Part shown: piece after piece, positions 1 to 8,644 of the stretch
How the letters are laid out: every line of letters starts with the position of its first letter
Numbering within the stretch: the stretch's first letter is position 1
Origin: Thermaerobacter marianensis DSM 12885
Lineage (GTDB): Bacteria; Bacillota; Sulfobacillia; Thermaerobacterales; Thermaerobacteraceae
DNA: 64,000 bases
Assembly (NCBI RefSeq): GCF_000184705.1
Contig: NC_014831.1
Coordinates: 2,232,001-2,296,000, forward strand
Reading direction: 5' to 3'
Notes under the pieces: generated by a model
The model's database searches: none
Told to the model about the DNA's origin: nothing
What the model saw: only the letters and a program-made list of their open reading frames with translations
Program-made: the position numbers and the translations under genes

Positions 1-230
1 GGCGAGGTGGCGGCGACACAATGAGCCGGGAGATAGTAGAGGATGCCCGCCGCGAGGGGGCGGTACGGGAGCGAAAGGCCGTGGCACTCGATGATCTCGA
101 CGCCCCGGACAGGCCGGTCAAGCCCTCCCGCGCCGGCGAGCACGGTCACCCCGGCCAGCCCCTCTTGCTGCAACAAGTCGCGCAGGACAATGTCCAGGAT
201 GGGCCACCTCCTTTCACCCCGCGTCGTCAC
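1..230 (-). CDS. PucR-type transcriptional regulator, N-terminal part (runs off the window)
   Basis: Only the first ~65 residues are present. They show the pattern of the PucR N-terminal domain: VLRDLL, then VLAGAGGLDRPVRGVEIIE. PucR-family proteins usually continue into a C-terminal HTH and regulate purine, amino-acid or amine catabolism; that half lies outside the window. The start is unusual. An in-frame GTG lies at 230-228, but the only good ribosome binding site (AAAGGAGG, 214-207) lies inside that frame and points to a non-ATG start, CTG at 197-195, with 9-base spacing. PucR domains normally begin within a few residues of the (V)RDLL motif, which favours the inner start. It faces away from the alcohol dehydrogenase operon only in that 318 empty bases separate them; both are on the minus strand. 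Confidence 0.55.
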   Translation of the reverse strand, partial: MTTRGERRWPILDIVLRDLLQQEGLAGVTVLAGAGGLDRPVRGVEIIECHGLSLPYRPLAAGILYYLPAHCVAATS

Positions 231-548
231 GAGCGCGGAGCACCGCGGGTAGGCGGTGTAGGCGCTTCGCCCCTCGTCACCAAGAAGTCCTCCAATTGGG
301 CCACATCTTCCACCATCGTAACCACGGCCTCGGGCCTCGTGCCGAGCGGAGGGCGGCTCAGTTTCAGGCGCCCAGCCCCACAAGGTTCGCTCCCTGCACG
401 GTGGAACCAAGGACCTCGATCCGGTACGACACACGCACAAGGGCGACCGGCTCGCCCGGCCGCCCCCGATTTGCCTCTCATCACGTAGTATCTACCGACC
501 AGACAACCACCGCACCGGTGGTGGTTCGTCCTTCCTCTCGTCTCCCCC
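231..548. other. Intergenic stretch with an inverted repeat
   Basis: No convincing gene. The only structure is the inverted repeat AACCACC...GGTGGTT at 505-526, 23 bases past the alcohol dehydrogenase stop. It could be a weak terminator for that minus-strand operon, but no T-run follows it. Confidence 0.4.
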
Positions 549-1577
549 TCACGCCGGCACCAGCACGGCCCGCCCGTTGACCTGCCCGTGCTCCAGGCGC
601 TCGAGCACCGCGTTCACCTCGTCCAGGGCGTAGCGGCTGGTGTGCAGCTTGACCTTTCCCTGGGCGTGGAGTTGCATGAGCTCCCAGAGCTCGCTGTAGT
701 TGCCGACCAGGTTCCCCACGATGGTGAACTCGTTGTTGATCATGGCCAGGGACGGGACGGAGAGCTGGCCGCCGTAGCCGACGATGGAGTACGTCCCGCC
801 CTTGCGCAGCATCTCGACACCCTGCCGGTGGGTCACGTCACTGCCCACGAAGTCGATAACGATGTCCGCGCCGCGCCCGCCGGTCAGGCTGCGGACGCTG
901 GACACCGCCTTCTCGCCCGCGCGGACGGCGTGGGCCGCGCCGAGCTCGAGCGCCATGCCGAGGCGCCCCTCATGCGTATCGACGGCGATGATCGTCGCGT
1001 TGCCCAGCTCCCGCAGGAGCTGCACGGCGATGTGGCCGAGCCCGCCGACGCCGACGACCACCGCAGTCGTGCCCGGTCGCGCCAGGGGCGCCACCTTGCG
1101 TACCGCCCGGTACGCCGTGATGCCTGCATCGGCGTAGGGGGCCACGTCGGCGGGGTCGACCCCAGGCGGCAGCTTGATCAGCGCCCGCTCGTTGGTCTTG
1201 AGGTACTCGGCGAACCCGCCGTCCACCGTCAGTCCCGGGAAGACCAGGTTCTCGCAGTGCATATCCTCGCCCCGCCGGCAGGCCAGGCACGTGCCACAGC
1301 TCATGACGGGATGCACGATGACCGGGTCCCCCACCTGAACGGTGGTCACGGCCGCACCGACGGCGTGGACCCACCCGGCGTTCTCGTGCCCCAGGGTATA
1401 CGGGAGGTCGACCCCCAGCGTCTCCGCCCACACCCCCTGGATGAGGTGCAGGTCCGTGTGACACACCCCCGCACCTCCGATCTTCACGATCACGTCATGG
1501 GGCCCGGTGATCTCCGGCTCGGCCACCTCCTCCAGGCGGAGCCGCTGGTTGTACGCTACCAGGCGTGCGGCTTTCAT
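549..1577 (-). CDS. Zinc-dependent NAD alcohol dehydrogenase (MDR family)
   Basis: A 342-residue medium-chain alcohol dehydrogenase that should interconvert an alcohol and an aldehyde or ketone with NAD(H). Catalytic zinc ligands are visible as Cys39 (GVCHTD) and His64 (TLGHE). The structural zinc site is Cys94, Cys97, Cys100 and Cys108. The Rossmann motif GVGGLG lies near 176-181, and Asp200 at the end of the second strand favours NAD over NADP. The start at 1577 is chosen because AGGAGG lies just upstream; an in-frame ATG at 1604 precedes that site. It is last in a minus-strand set with a DUF59 protein and an amidohydrolase. This combination is known beside propane/acetone monooxygenases, where the dehydrogenase oxidises the alcohol product. 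The substrate is therefore plausibly a short secondary or primary alcohol, but the monooxygenase is absent. Confidence 0.9.
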   Translation of the reverse strand: MKAARLVAYNQRLRLEEVAEPEITGPHDVIVKIGGAGVCHTDLHLIQGVWAETLGVDLPYTLGHENAGWVHAVGAAVTTVQVGDPVIVHPVMSCGTCLACRRGEDMHCENLVFPGLTVDGGFAEYLKTNERALIKLPPGVDPADVAPYADAGITAYRAVRKVAPLARPGTTAVVVGVGGLGHIAVQLLRELGNATIIAVDTHEGRLGMALELGAAHAVRAGEKAVSSVRSLTGGRGADIVIDFVGSDVTHRQGVEMLRKGGTYSIVGYGGQLSVPSLAMINNEFTIVGNLVGNYSELWELMQLHAQGKVKLHTSRYALDEVNAVLERLEHGQVNGRAVLVPA

Positions 1578-1836
1578 GGCCCGCCCCTCCTTCCCCCAGA
1601 ACATGCTCGGTGCGACGAGGCACCCAATTCGCGTCGCGCCACCCGGCTGGCCTTAGCACCCGGAACCTTTGGCGCGCCGAGCCCCTATTATTTCCATCCC
1701 CTCGACTGTGAGTCACCGGCGCATGGAGTGCCTGCACCTTCATCAACCCACGCCCACGCGACGCAGCGCGTCCATGTCCAGCTGCGCTTCGCTCTCCGGT
1801 GCCTGCACCTCCCGGAACCCACCCGACCGACCGTGC

Positions 1837-2997
1837 TCATCCGCAGCTGGACGTCCCCCGGTGGGGCACGCCCCGATCGGGTGTCCCTGCCGGCGAGGGT
1901 GGCGCGATGTCCCTTTCACCCAGTCCGTAGCGGGTCCGCAGCAACCCCGCACAGAAGGCCGCGTTGAACTCCATGGCAAGCCGTGTCCGGGCGGCGTCAT
2001 GCAGATGCGATGGGAAGCGTTCCCGGGTCAACGGCTCGCCTAGGGGGTCCACCAGGGCCGGGGCTCCGAGTTCGTCCCCGAAACCCCGCTCACGTAGCGC
2101 CTCGAGGTAGGCGCCCACGACAGCGCCGTCCCCCATCCCACGATTGGAGGCACCGGTGGTGGCAGGGTCTCCGGCACCTCCCGCGGCCTCCGGCACCGCC
2201 CTGTCTTGGCGCCCGGGGCCCGCCGGCCCGGGACCCGCCAGCTCATCCTGCAGCTGCACCAGGTCACCCACCCGCAGCCGGAGGATGGCCTCCTGGTTCC
2301 ACCCGCGATCCAGGAGCCACCGCACCAACCGCTCCTGCCGACGGAGGAAAGCCTTGATCCTGAAGGCCTCGGCCAGTTCCTCCAGCCCGGCGGTGGCCAG
2401 ATCGGGAAAGGCCTGGTGGAAGGGCAGTCCGCGATTGACCCCCTGATTGATCTCGTCCGCGAAGAAGTGGTCCGCCAGCCGGACCTCCACCCGTTCGACC
2501 CAGGGGAGGACCCCAACCCGGTCGCAGATGTCGCTGGCCATCATGTAGGCGAAGTTGGCCGCACACCAGAAGGTGGGCAGGCGGAGGTGGACCACCACGG
2601 TACCCCCGTCCACCTCGACGCCGCCGATGAAGCCCAGTTGCGTCAGAGGCTCATCCAGCTCCGGGTCGTAGACGCGGTCGAGCTGGCGAAAGACCTCGCG
2701 CACCCGTTCAGCCGGTGTCCCGCCGTGGCCGTCCGGGGAGACCCCGTCCATCTCGGGTCCCTGCGCGGGCGAACCGTCCATCGGGAGTCCCTGCCCGGCT
2801 GAGCGGCTCCTGGGAAGTGCCTGCCCGGGCATCTTGCCCGCCATTGCCGTGTGGCCGGCCATGGCGTGCACCGCCTGTGGTGCGTGGGCCGTCGCACGCG
2901 TGAGCACCGGCCAATCCGTGCCATCCGCGGCGGGCCCGCTGGAGGTGGGGACTACACCGGCCGGCTTCCCATGGTCGCTGGAGAACACCATGGCCAC
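1837..2997 (-). CDS. DUF59/MIP18-family iron-sulfur assembly protein with long disordered N-terminus
   Basis: A 386-residue protein. A DUF59 (FeS_assembly_P) domain begins near residue 99 (REVFRQLDRVYDPELDEP) and includes the family's PTFWCAANFAY segment with Cys145. A helical C-terminal extension follows. Residues 1-95 are Gly/Pro/Met/Asp-rich and low-complexity, with repeats like MDGSPAQGPEMDG, unusual for the family. Homologues sit in propane/ketone monooxygenase clusters between the amidohydrolase and the alcohol dehydrogenase, which is exactly the order here, and are thought to help metal-centre assembly. The start is GTG at 2997 or ATG at 2991; neither has a clear ribosome binding site, but the gene begins 6 bases past the amidohydrolase stop, so it is probably translationally coupled. 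Confidence 0.75.
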   Translation of the reverse strand: MAMVFSSDHGKPAGVVPTSSGPAADGTDWPVLTRATAHAPQAVHAMAGHTAMAGKMPGQALPRSRSAGQGLPMDGSPAQGPEMDGVSPDGHGGTPAERVREVFRQLDRVYDPELDEPLTQLGFIGGVEVDGGTVVVHLRLPTFWCAANFAYMMASDICDRVGVLPWVERVEVRLADHFFADEINQGVNRGLPFHQAFPDLATAGLEELAEAFRIKAFLRRQERLVRWLLDRGWNQEAILRLRVGDLVQLQDELAGPGPAGPGRQDRAVPEAAGGAGDPATTGASNRGMGDGAVVGAYLEALRERGFGDELGAPALVDPLGEPLTRERFPSHLHDAARTRLAMEFNAAFCAGLLRTRYGLGERDIAPPSPAGTPDRGVPHRGTSSCG

Positions 2998-3003
2998 CGC
3001 GTC

Positions 3004-4013
3004 TTACCGCCCGGTGCCCGGCGCGCCCAACCCGTCCCGGGCCAGCTTGGCCTTCTGCGCCTCGATGTCGATCCCATAAAGGCGGGCCGCGTTCTCTCCG
3101 AGGATCTTCTTCTTGACCGCCAGTGTCAGCTCGAACCCGAACTCTTCCTTGATGTCCTCGGGGAAGTCGAAGGCCATGAACTTCTCGACCAGCCAGCGGG
3201 GATGCCAGATGGCATAGTCACTGGCAAAGAGCAACTTGTCCTCGCCCACCCACCAGAGCAGGTTAGCCAGCACCTCGGCGAAGTAGCGCGGCCGGCTGTG
3301 GATGAAGGGCATCACGACGGCGAGGCCGCCGTAGACGTTGGGTTCCTGGGTGGCGATCCAGCAGAAGTCTTCGACCCGTGGCAGCCCGCAGTGCTCGACG
3401 ATGAAGTTGAGGTGGGGGAAGGCGGAAGCGGCTTCGTCCACGTCGGCGACGTCGAAGGCGTCGCGGTTGAGCGGCCAGATGGTGGGCCCCTTGTGCACGT
3501 GGATGTTCTGGGTGCCGAGTTCCTCACACTTCTCGAGGTAGCGGTACGCCCAGGGATCGGTGAGCTTCCAGCCCTTCGAGTTCAAAGCTTGACGCCGCGG
3601 ATGCCGTAGTTCTCGACCAGTGCCTCCAGGTACTCGAGCCCGGCCTCGCCGTCCCGAGGATCAAAGGCCCCGTTGAGAATGAAGCGTTCCGGATACATGT
3701 CCTTGAGGACGGCATTCTGCTCCGTGGTGTTGAAGCCGCGGCGGTAGAACTCCTTGAGGTAGGTGGGTTGGAAGATGGCCATGTCGACGTAACCCTCGAC
3801 GAACAGGTCGCGGGACATCCTCTCCGGCCCGTACTGGGCGAAGACATCGCGATCCCAAAGGTACTCGGAGGGGCTCAGGTTGCGGTGATAGTCGTAGAAG
3901 CAGGCGATGAACCCCTCGCCGTACTTGTTGAGGATGTTCTCCGGGCTGGCATCCCACAGGTGTACGTGCCCGTCAATGATGAAGATCTCCTCACCGGTAT
4001 CGGTGCGGTACAT
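3004..4013 (-). pseudogene. Amidohydrolase-2 family protein, frameshifted (monooxygenase-cluster type)
   Basis: Two frames encode one protein. The N-terminal part (3582-4013) has the metal-binding DGHVHLWD motif and ends ...GIRGVKL before a TGA. The C-terminal part resumes at SKGWKLTDPW and carries HVHKGP, EHCGLP and FASDYAIWHP. Between them the bases CTT TG AAC replace what in this family is normally a few codons linking VKL to a tryptophan-rich segment. I read this as a deletion of about 13 bases that also shifts the frame; the size is inferred from family memory. Members of this family are conserved next to propane and acetone monooxygenases in actinobacteria. The start is ATG 4013, or GTG 4022 nine bases upstream. 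If the break is real the first gene of the operon is dead while both downstream genes look intact. Confidence 0.75.
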
Positions 4014-4702
4014 CCGGTACACCCCCCTGCGCCGGCGGCACGAGCATGACCCCCCACCGGCAGATACCGCCGCAGTGGACAACGTGACGTTGAACTACGT
4101 CATGCATGGATCGCGCTTGGATCGCGGCCCCTGGTCGTCTGCAAGGGTGGCAGCGCGAACGCCACCCACCAGATGGTCAACGCCAGGGTGCTCGCCCCTC
4201 CCCTCCCCTCCTGCCCGGTGCGGGCTTGAGCTTCTGGTCTTGTCTACGCGGAACGTGGTGCCGGTATGCCACCTCGACGTCCGTCGACATTCCGTTTCCA
4301 GTGCTTCCCGGTCCAAGAGCCTATTCACAGGTCTGCAGGAGGGGAGACTTCGGCATCGAAGGCAATTTAGTTCGCATTGCGATGTCACGTCGGCCGACGA
4401 GTTCCCGTCACCGGACAGGCGCGGGGGGCAGTGGTGCCGTCCAAGTACGATCGTAGTTACGCAGGCTACCCGACTACGGCCGGACCGTGTTCATCCGGGA
4501 ACGGGGCACCGCTCCGGACGTGCCCCGACAGCACCTCATTCCCGAACCCGGGGCCCGGCAGGCGTCGGAAGAGACCTGGAGCGTGACCCGTTATCACGCC
4601 TGCCGTCAGGCCCGTGCGGACATGATCGCCCAGGCGTGCACGGACCTGCTCGACCGACTCGGGCGAAGCGAGTCCCGTTATGCCAGGGAGGGAGAGCTGT
4701 CG
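4014..4702. other. Intergenic region between divergent operons
   Basis: I see no gene with homology or coding character here. A frame continuous with the next plus-strand gene is open from 4487, but the ribosome binding site lies at about 4685. Promoters for both the amidohydrolase operon (minus) and the 4703 gene (plus) should lie here; I could not define them. A monooxygenase expected next to this operon is not present. Confidence 0.5.
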
Positions 4703-5407
4703 ATGGAGCCCGCACCCGACTTCATCATCCGCTGTCCGCGCGAGGGCTGCACGGCCCACTACCGGGTCCGGCGGTACGCCTCGGGCAACACCCTAGGTGC
4801 ACGGGTGTGGACCGACGGGCGGATAGCAGCACCCATGTGGCCCGAGGAACCAGAGATCACCCGCTGCGATGCGTGCGGCGCCTACTTCTGGTTGGACCAG
4901 GCGCCCAAAGTCGCGGTCGCGGAGCCCATCGTCGAGGACTACGACGCGGAAGGACGGCGGGTCGGGCGGGACGCCGGCGAGTGGGACGTACCTGACGTCA
5001 GGTTCCTCAGCCCGAGGGAACACCTGGAGGCGCTGGCCTCGGGGGACCTGTGCGCCACCCCTGAGCAGGAGCGGCGCCTCCGCTGGCTCCTCTGGTGGGC
5101 GGACAACGACCGCTACCGCCAGGACGAGCCCCTCGTCGCGGCACGCAGCAGCGGGGATTGGCTTGACGAGGAGCAGGTTCGGAAGAACCGGCTGCGCCTG
5201 TACGATCTCCTCGACGAGCGGCAGCCGGTTCAGCGCCTGGCCAAAGCCGAGCCCGCCCGCCAGCTGGGGTGGTTCGCCCACGCGCGCGAGCTGCTCGACT
5301 GGCCGTGGTTGGACGAACACCGCGAGTTCGCGGAGCGCATCCGGCAGCTTGCCGAGGCCGGGGACCCGGCGGTGCGCGAGGTCACGAGGCCCCCACGCCG
5401 GGCCTAG
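4703..5407 (+). CDS. Uncharacterised zinc-ribbon-like protein
   Basis: A 234-residue protein I do not recognise. The N-terminus has two cysteine pairs, CPREGC (about residues 10-15) and CDACG (about 56-60), separated by a segment rich in basic and aromatic residues. This is consistent with a small zinc ribbon. The remainder is charged, Arg/Glu/Trp-rich and helical (ERRLRWLLWWADNDRYRQDE, HARELLDWPWLDEHREFAERIRQL), without membrane segments. The start at 4703 is supported by GGGAGGGAG 9 bases upstream. It stands alone between the oxidation operon and IS256 copy 1. Confidence 0.65.
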   Translation: MEPAPDFIIRCPREGCTAHYRVRRYASGNTLGARVWTDGRIAAPMWPEEPEITRCDACGAYFWLDQAPKVAVAEPIVEDYDAEGRRVGRDAGEWDVPDVRFLSPREHLEALASGDLCATPEQERRLRWLLWWADNDRYRQDEPLVAARSSGDWLDEEQVRKNRLRLYDLLDERQPVQRLAKAEPARQLGWFAHARELLDWPWLDEHREFAERIRQLAEAGDPAVREVTRPPRRA

Positions 5408-5500
5408 CAAGCCACTGCGCAGCACGCCGGATACGGCCTGGCCCGGTGACAACCTTGAGCCGTCCCGGAACTACAGGAGTTTCTCGTCGAGTTTCCCCTG

Positions 5501-6910
5501 CTAGAGTCCCAGGTGGTGGTGGAAAAGTTCGCGGCCGGACCGGCCGGCCCTGGTGACCCTTGACAAAAGAGGTCACCGGTGGCTCCCCTTCGGGTTGGAC
5601 AAGACCGCTTGAAGGGAGGGCAGCCACCGGTGACCGCCGACTTTAAGATGGCACTTCTCGAGCTTTTGCGCAAACACCAAGGCGAGCCCGAAGCCGATGC
5701 CTTGCGGGAAGGATTGCGCTGGCTGGCCCAAGCGCTCATGGAGCTTGAGGTGAGCGAGCTTGTGGGCGCCGAACGGTACGAGCGCACCGAAACACTCAAG
5801 ACCTACCGGAACGGGTATCGGGTCCGCCCCTGGGAGACCCGCCTCGGCTCCATCGAGCTGAAGATCCCCAAGCTTCGCAAAGGGTCCTACTTCCCCAGCC
5901 TGCTGGAGCGGCGCCGGCGCGCCGAGAAGGCCCTGGTGGCCGTCATTCAAGAGGCCTACGTCCATGGGGTGAGTACCCGGAAGGTCGACGAGCTGGTGCG
6001 GGCCCTGGGGCTGGATGGGGTCAGCAAGAGCGAGGTCTCTCGGCTCTGTGCCGAACTGGACGAGCGGATGGAGCGCTTTCGCAACCGCCCGTTGGAAGGC
6101 GAATACCCCTACCTCTGGCTCGACGCCAAGGCCATCAAGGTCCGCCAGGACGGCCGGGTGGTGAACATGGCCGCCGTGGTGGCCCTTGGGGTGAAGGCGA
6201 GCGGCGAGCGGGAGGTGCTGGGCGTTGACGTGGGGGCGGTGGAGACGTACGAGTTCTGGCAGGCCTTTCTGCGGAGCCTGGTGGCGCGGGGGCTACGGGG
6301 CGTGCGGCTGGCGATCTCCGACGCCCACGAGGGCCTGAAGCGGGCCATTGCTGACGTGCTGACGGGGGCCAGCTGGCCGCGGTGCCGGGTTCACTTCATG
6401 CGGAACCTCCTGGCCCGGGTCCCCAAGCATGCCCAGCCGGCGGTGGCCGCCCAGGTCCGCAGCATCTTCGCCCAGCCCGACGCCCCCACGGCCCGGCAGC
6501 GGCTCCAGCAGGTGGCCGACGAACTGGGGACACGGTACCCCAAGGTCGCAGCGTTGTTGCACGAGGCCGAGGACGACGTCTTGGCCTACATGGCCTTCCC
6601 GGCCGAACATTGGCGACGGATCCACTCGACCAACGTCCTGGAGCGCTTGAACCGGGAACTGGCGCGACGGTGTGACGTCGTGGGGATCTTCCCGAACGTG
6701 GCTGCCGCGTTGTGACTCCTGGGAGCCGTCCTCGAAGAGCAGCACGACGAATGGATCGCCTCCCGAAAGTACTTCAGTCCCGCATCGATGGCGAAGCTGG
6801 CGCCAGCGGACCCGTCTACGGAAAGGGACATCCTGGAGGAGGTGGTGAAGGGTTCCTGACATCACCCAACCCGACGGGGAGCGCATTTACACCCCTTGAC
6901 AGGACGTGAT
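5501..6910 (+). mobile_element. IS256-family insertion sequence, copy 1 (inactive)
   Basis: Left tip CTAGAGTCCCAGGTGGTGG at 5501 is repeated at 62503 (copy 2) and, inverted, at 10889 and near 42335. The right end is placed at about 6910 because the following bases belong to an IS1634-type element that begins exactly at its transposase ATG (complement 6912-6914). The terminal repeats are imperfect, and I could not confirm a target duplication. Confidence 0.75.
5630..6859 (+). pseudogene. IS256-family transposase with internal stop
   Basis: A 409-codon Transposase_mut reading frame with one internal TGA at 6713-6715. The equivalent codon in copy 2 is CGA, so this is a single C-to-T change truncating the protein after 361 residues. 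DDE residues are visible in LWLDAKAIK, LAISDAHEG and STNVLERLNRE. The last 47 codons after the stop remain in frame (LLGAVLEEQHDEWIASRKYF...). GTG at 5630 follows GGGAGGGC and is equivalent to the GTG of copy 2. Because the catalytic glutamate precedes the stop, partial activity cannot be excluded, but the C-terminus is missing. Confidence 0.85.
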
Positions 6911-7090
6911 CCATGGCACAACCATCATAGCACTCCCATGCCTACTCTATACAAGTGTTTCACGAATACACGTGGCACTACACTTTTGACCCAAAAGAAC
7001 CGCCGCCCTATGAAAACCCTTTGATTCATGCGGGTTCTTGGGGCTGCGTGGCACCGAGAAGGGCCGTCAACTGTCAAACCGGAGTCTGAC
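6911..7090 (-). mobile_element. 5' end of an IS1634-family element (relic)
   Basis: Closely similar to 48505-48680, the 5' end of the intact IS1634 copy: start codon (CATGGCACAACC on the plus strand), the stretch CACGAATACACGTGGCACTAC, the hairpin block and the tip GTCAACTGTCAAACCGGAGTC. No transposase follows on the minus strand, because IS256 copy 1 abuts immediately after the ATG. Confidence 0.8.
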
Positions 7091-7156
7091 TAGCGGAGGG
7101 CATGTCAGCTGACCGTAGAAGCAACCTCATTTCTGACAGCGCTATACCTTCTGTCG

Positions 7157-8599
7157 TTAGACCAGGCCGAAGGTAGCGGCCACGTACATTTCGATGACCA
7201 ACAACACGATCCATACCAGGGAGACCACAAAGCCGGGTTTGATCATATCCGGGAACGTCCAGTACCTATAGTGGTACGTCGTAAGAGGAATCGGATCCAG
7301 CGGCACTAGGAAAACACAGGACGCGGTAAACCCGAGGGGAATGGCGAAGAGAGCCGGATTGATCCCCATCTTGACTGCCAGCCCGCTAAGCACAGGAATG
7401 GTAACCGCTAGCGTGGCACCGGCGACGGGTAGGACCAGGTGCGAGAAAATGCCGAATGAAACAACCACCAGCAGTGCAGTAATCACCCCGGCCGGGGCCA
7501 GCCCGCCGAGCAGGGAGTTGGCGATCCAGGTCGCTGCCTTGGTGTTCCAAAGGGCCATGGCCAAGCTATTGGCAGCGCCGAGGAGCATGAGCACGTCCCA
7601 GCTAATCCGCCCCTTCACGTCATCCCACGTGAGGAGGTCGATGCCGGGCAGGAAAAAGAGGGTCGCGGCGCAGATGGCGACTACGGCGAGATCGATCTTG
7701 TTCCAGGGCTGGGTGAACCAGAGCACCAGGGCGGCGCCGAATATTATGAGGAACATCTTCTCCTGTTTGGTTATGGCCCCTTGATCCTGCCGGGTCCTAG
7801 CTATGTCTTCTAGTCCCGCTATGGTCTCCATCTCCGGCGGGTAGAATCTTAGCAAGATCCACCAGGCAACAAGCGTGAGCACCATAGCCAACGGGAGACC
7901 GATGACCGTCCACTGTATGAAGTTGATTTCAACCTGGGCCGTGCTCTTGAGTAGGGAAATGGCCAGCACATTTAGGCCGCTACCCGCCGGCGTGCCAATC
8001 CCGCCAATGGCTGCTGCCATCGGGATCCCGAGCATCATGGCCTTACCAAAGTTGGAGCGGCCCGGTTCACAACCATTCTTAACCAAGAGAGGATAGGCGA
8101 TGCTGCTGAAGATTACCGCCGTCGGGATGTCCGTCAACACGGTGGAGACGGCCGCCGTGGGCAGCATGAAACTAAGCAGCACCCGATCTGGTCGGTTGCC
8201 AAACATGCCACTTACCAGCAGGGAGACCCGGTTGCCAAGCCCGACCTTGATAAAGCAAGTGGCAACAATAAACGCTGATAAGATAAACAGGAGAGTGGGT
8301 GTCATGAAGTTTGCCATGGCATCTTTATTAGGAACGATCTTCAATGGCCCCATGAGCAGAACCAGTAACGCCGAGGAGACGGCTAAGGGCACCACCTCAA
8401 ACATCCAGAGGATGAGTGCTGCAACCATGAAAGCGATGGCCCGTAAACCCTCGGGGGTGAGGCCAGAGGGTAAGGGCAGATGGCTCAGAATGAGGTACAC
8501 CGCCACAGCCCCACCCCCGACCCAGAGCTTGGCATGGCTGGACTTTGGGGTAATATGTTCCGCCTGCTGCTGAAGAGCGCGTCCAACGGACACTTGCAT
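7157..8599 (-). CDS. SLC13/DASS-family anion (di/tricarboxylate-type) transporter
   Basis: A 480-residue membrane protein with about 12 hydrophobic segments, typical of CitT/SLC13 divalent-anion:Na+ symporters. Visible family features are a first-half loop LTDIPTAVIFSSIAYPLLVK (SNT-like carboxylate site region), GTPAGSGLN, and the second-half motif TASCVFLVPLDPIPLTTYHY. It should import a dicarboxylate, tricarboxylate, sulfonate or similar anion. The start at 8599 is preceded by AAGGAGGAG. It follows the ThDP enzyme gene by 45 bases on the same strand, so the two form an operon: import of an organic acid, then decarboxylation or C-C cleavage. Its base composition is less GC-rich than neighbouring genes. 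Confidence 0.85.
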   Translation of the reverse strand: MQVSVGRALQQQAEHITPKSSHAKLWVGGGAVAVYLILSHLPLPSGLTPEGLRAIAFMVAALILWMFEVVPLAVSSALLVLLMGPLKIVPNKDAMANFMTPTLLFILSAFIVATCFIKVGLGNRVSLLVSGMFGNRPDRVLLSFMLPTAAVSTVLTDIPTAVIFSSIAYPLLVKNGCEPGRSNFGKAMMLGIPMAAAIGGIGTPAGSGLNVLAISLLKSTAQVEINFIQWTVIGLPLAMVLTLVAWWILLRFYPPEMETIAGLEDIARTRQDQGAITKQEKMFLIIFGAALVLWFTQPWNKIDLAVVAICAATLFFLPGIDLLTWDDVKGRISWDVLMLLGAANSLAMALWNTKAATWIANSLLGGLAPAGVITALLVVVSFGIFSHLVLPVAGATLAVTIPVLSGLAVKMGINPALFAIPLGFTASCVFLVPLDPIPLTTYHYRYWTFPDMIKPGFVVSLVWIVLLVIEMYVAATFGLV

Positions 8600-8644
8600 A
8601 ACGATTTCTCCTCCTTAACTCATAAGCATCTCTGATGTCTGCTC

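Noticed and set aside
588-1967. Plus-strand frame opposite the alcohol dehydrogenase
   Set aside because: No homology, and the dehydrogenase on the minus strand has all zinc and NAD motifs.
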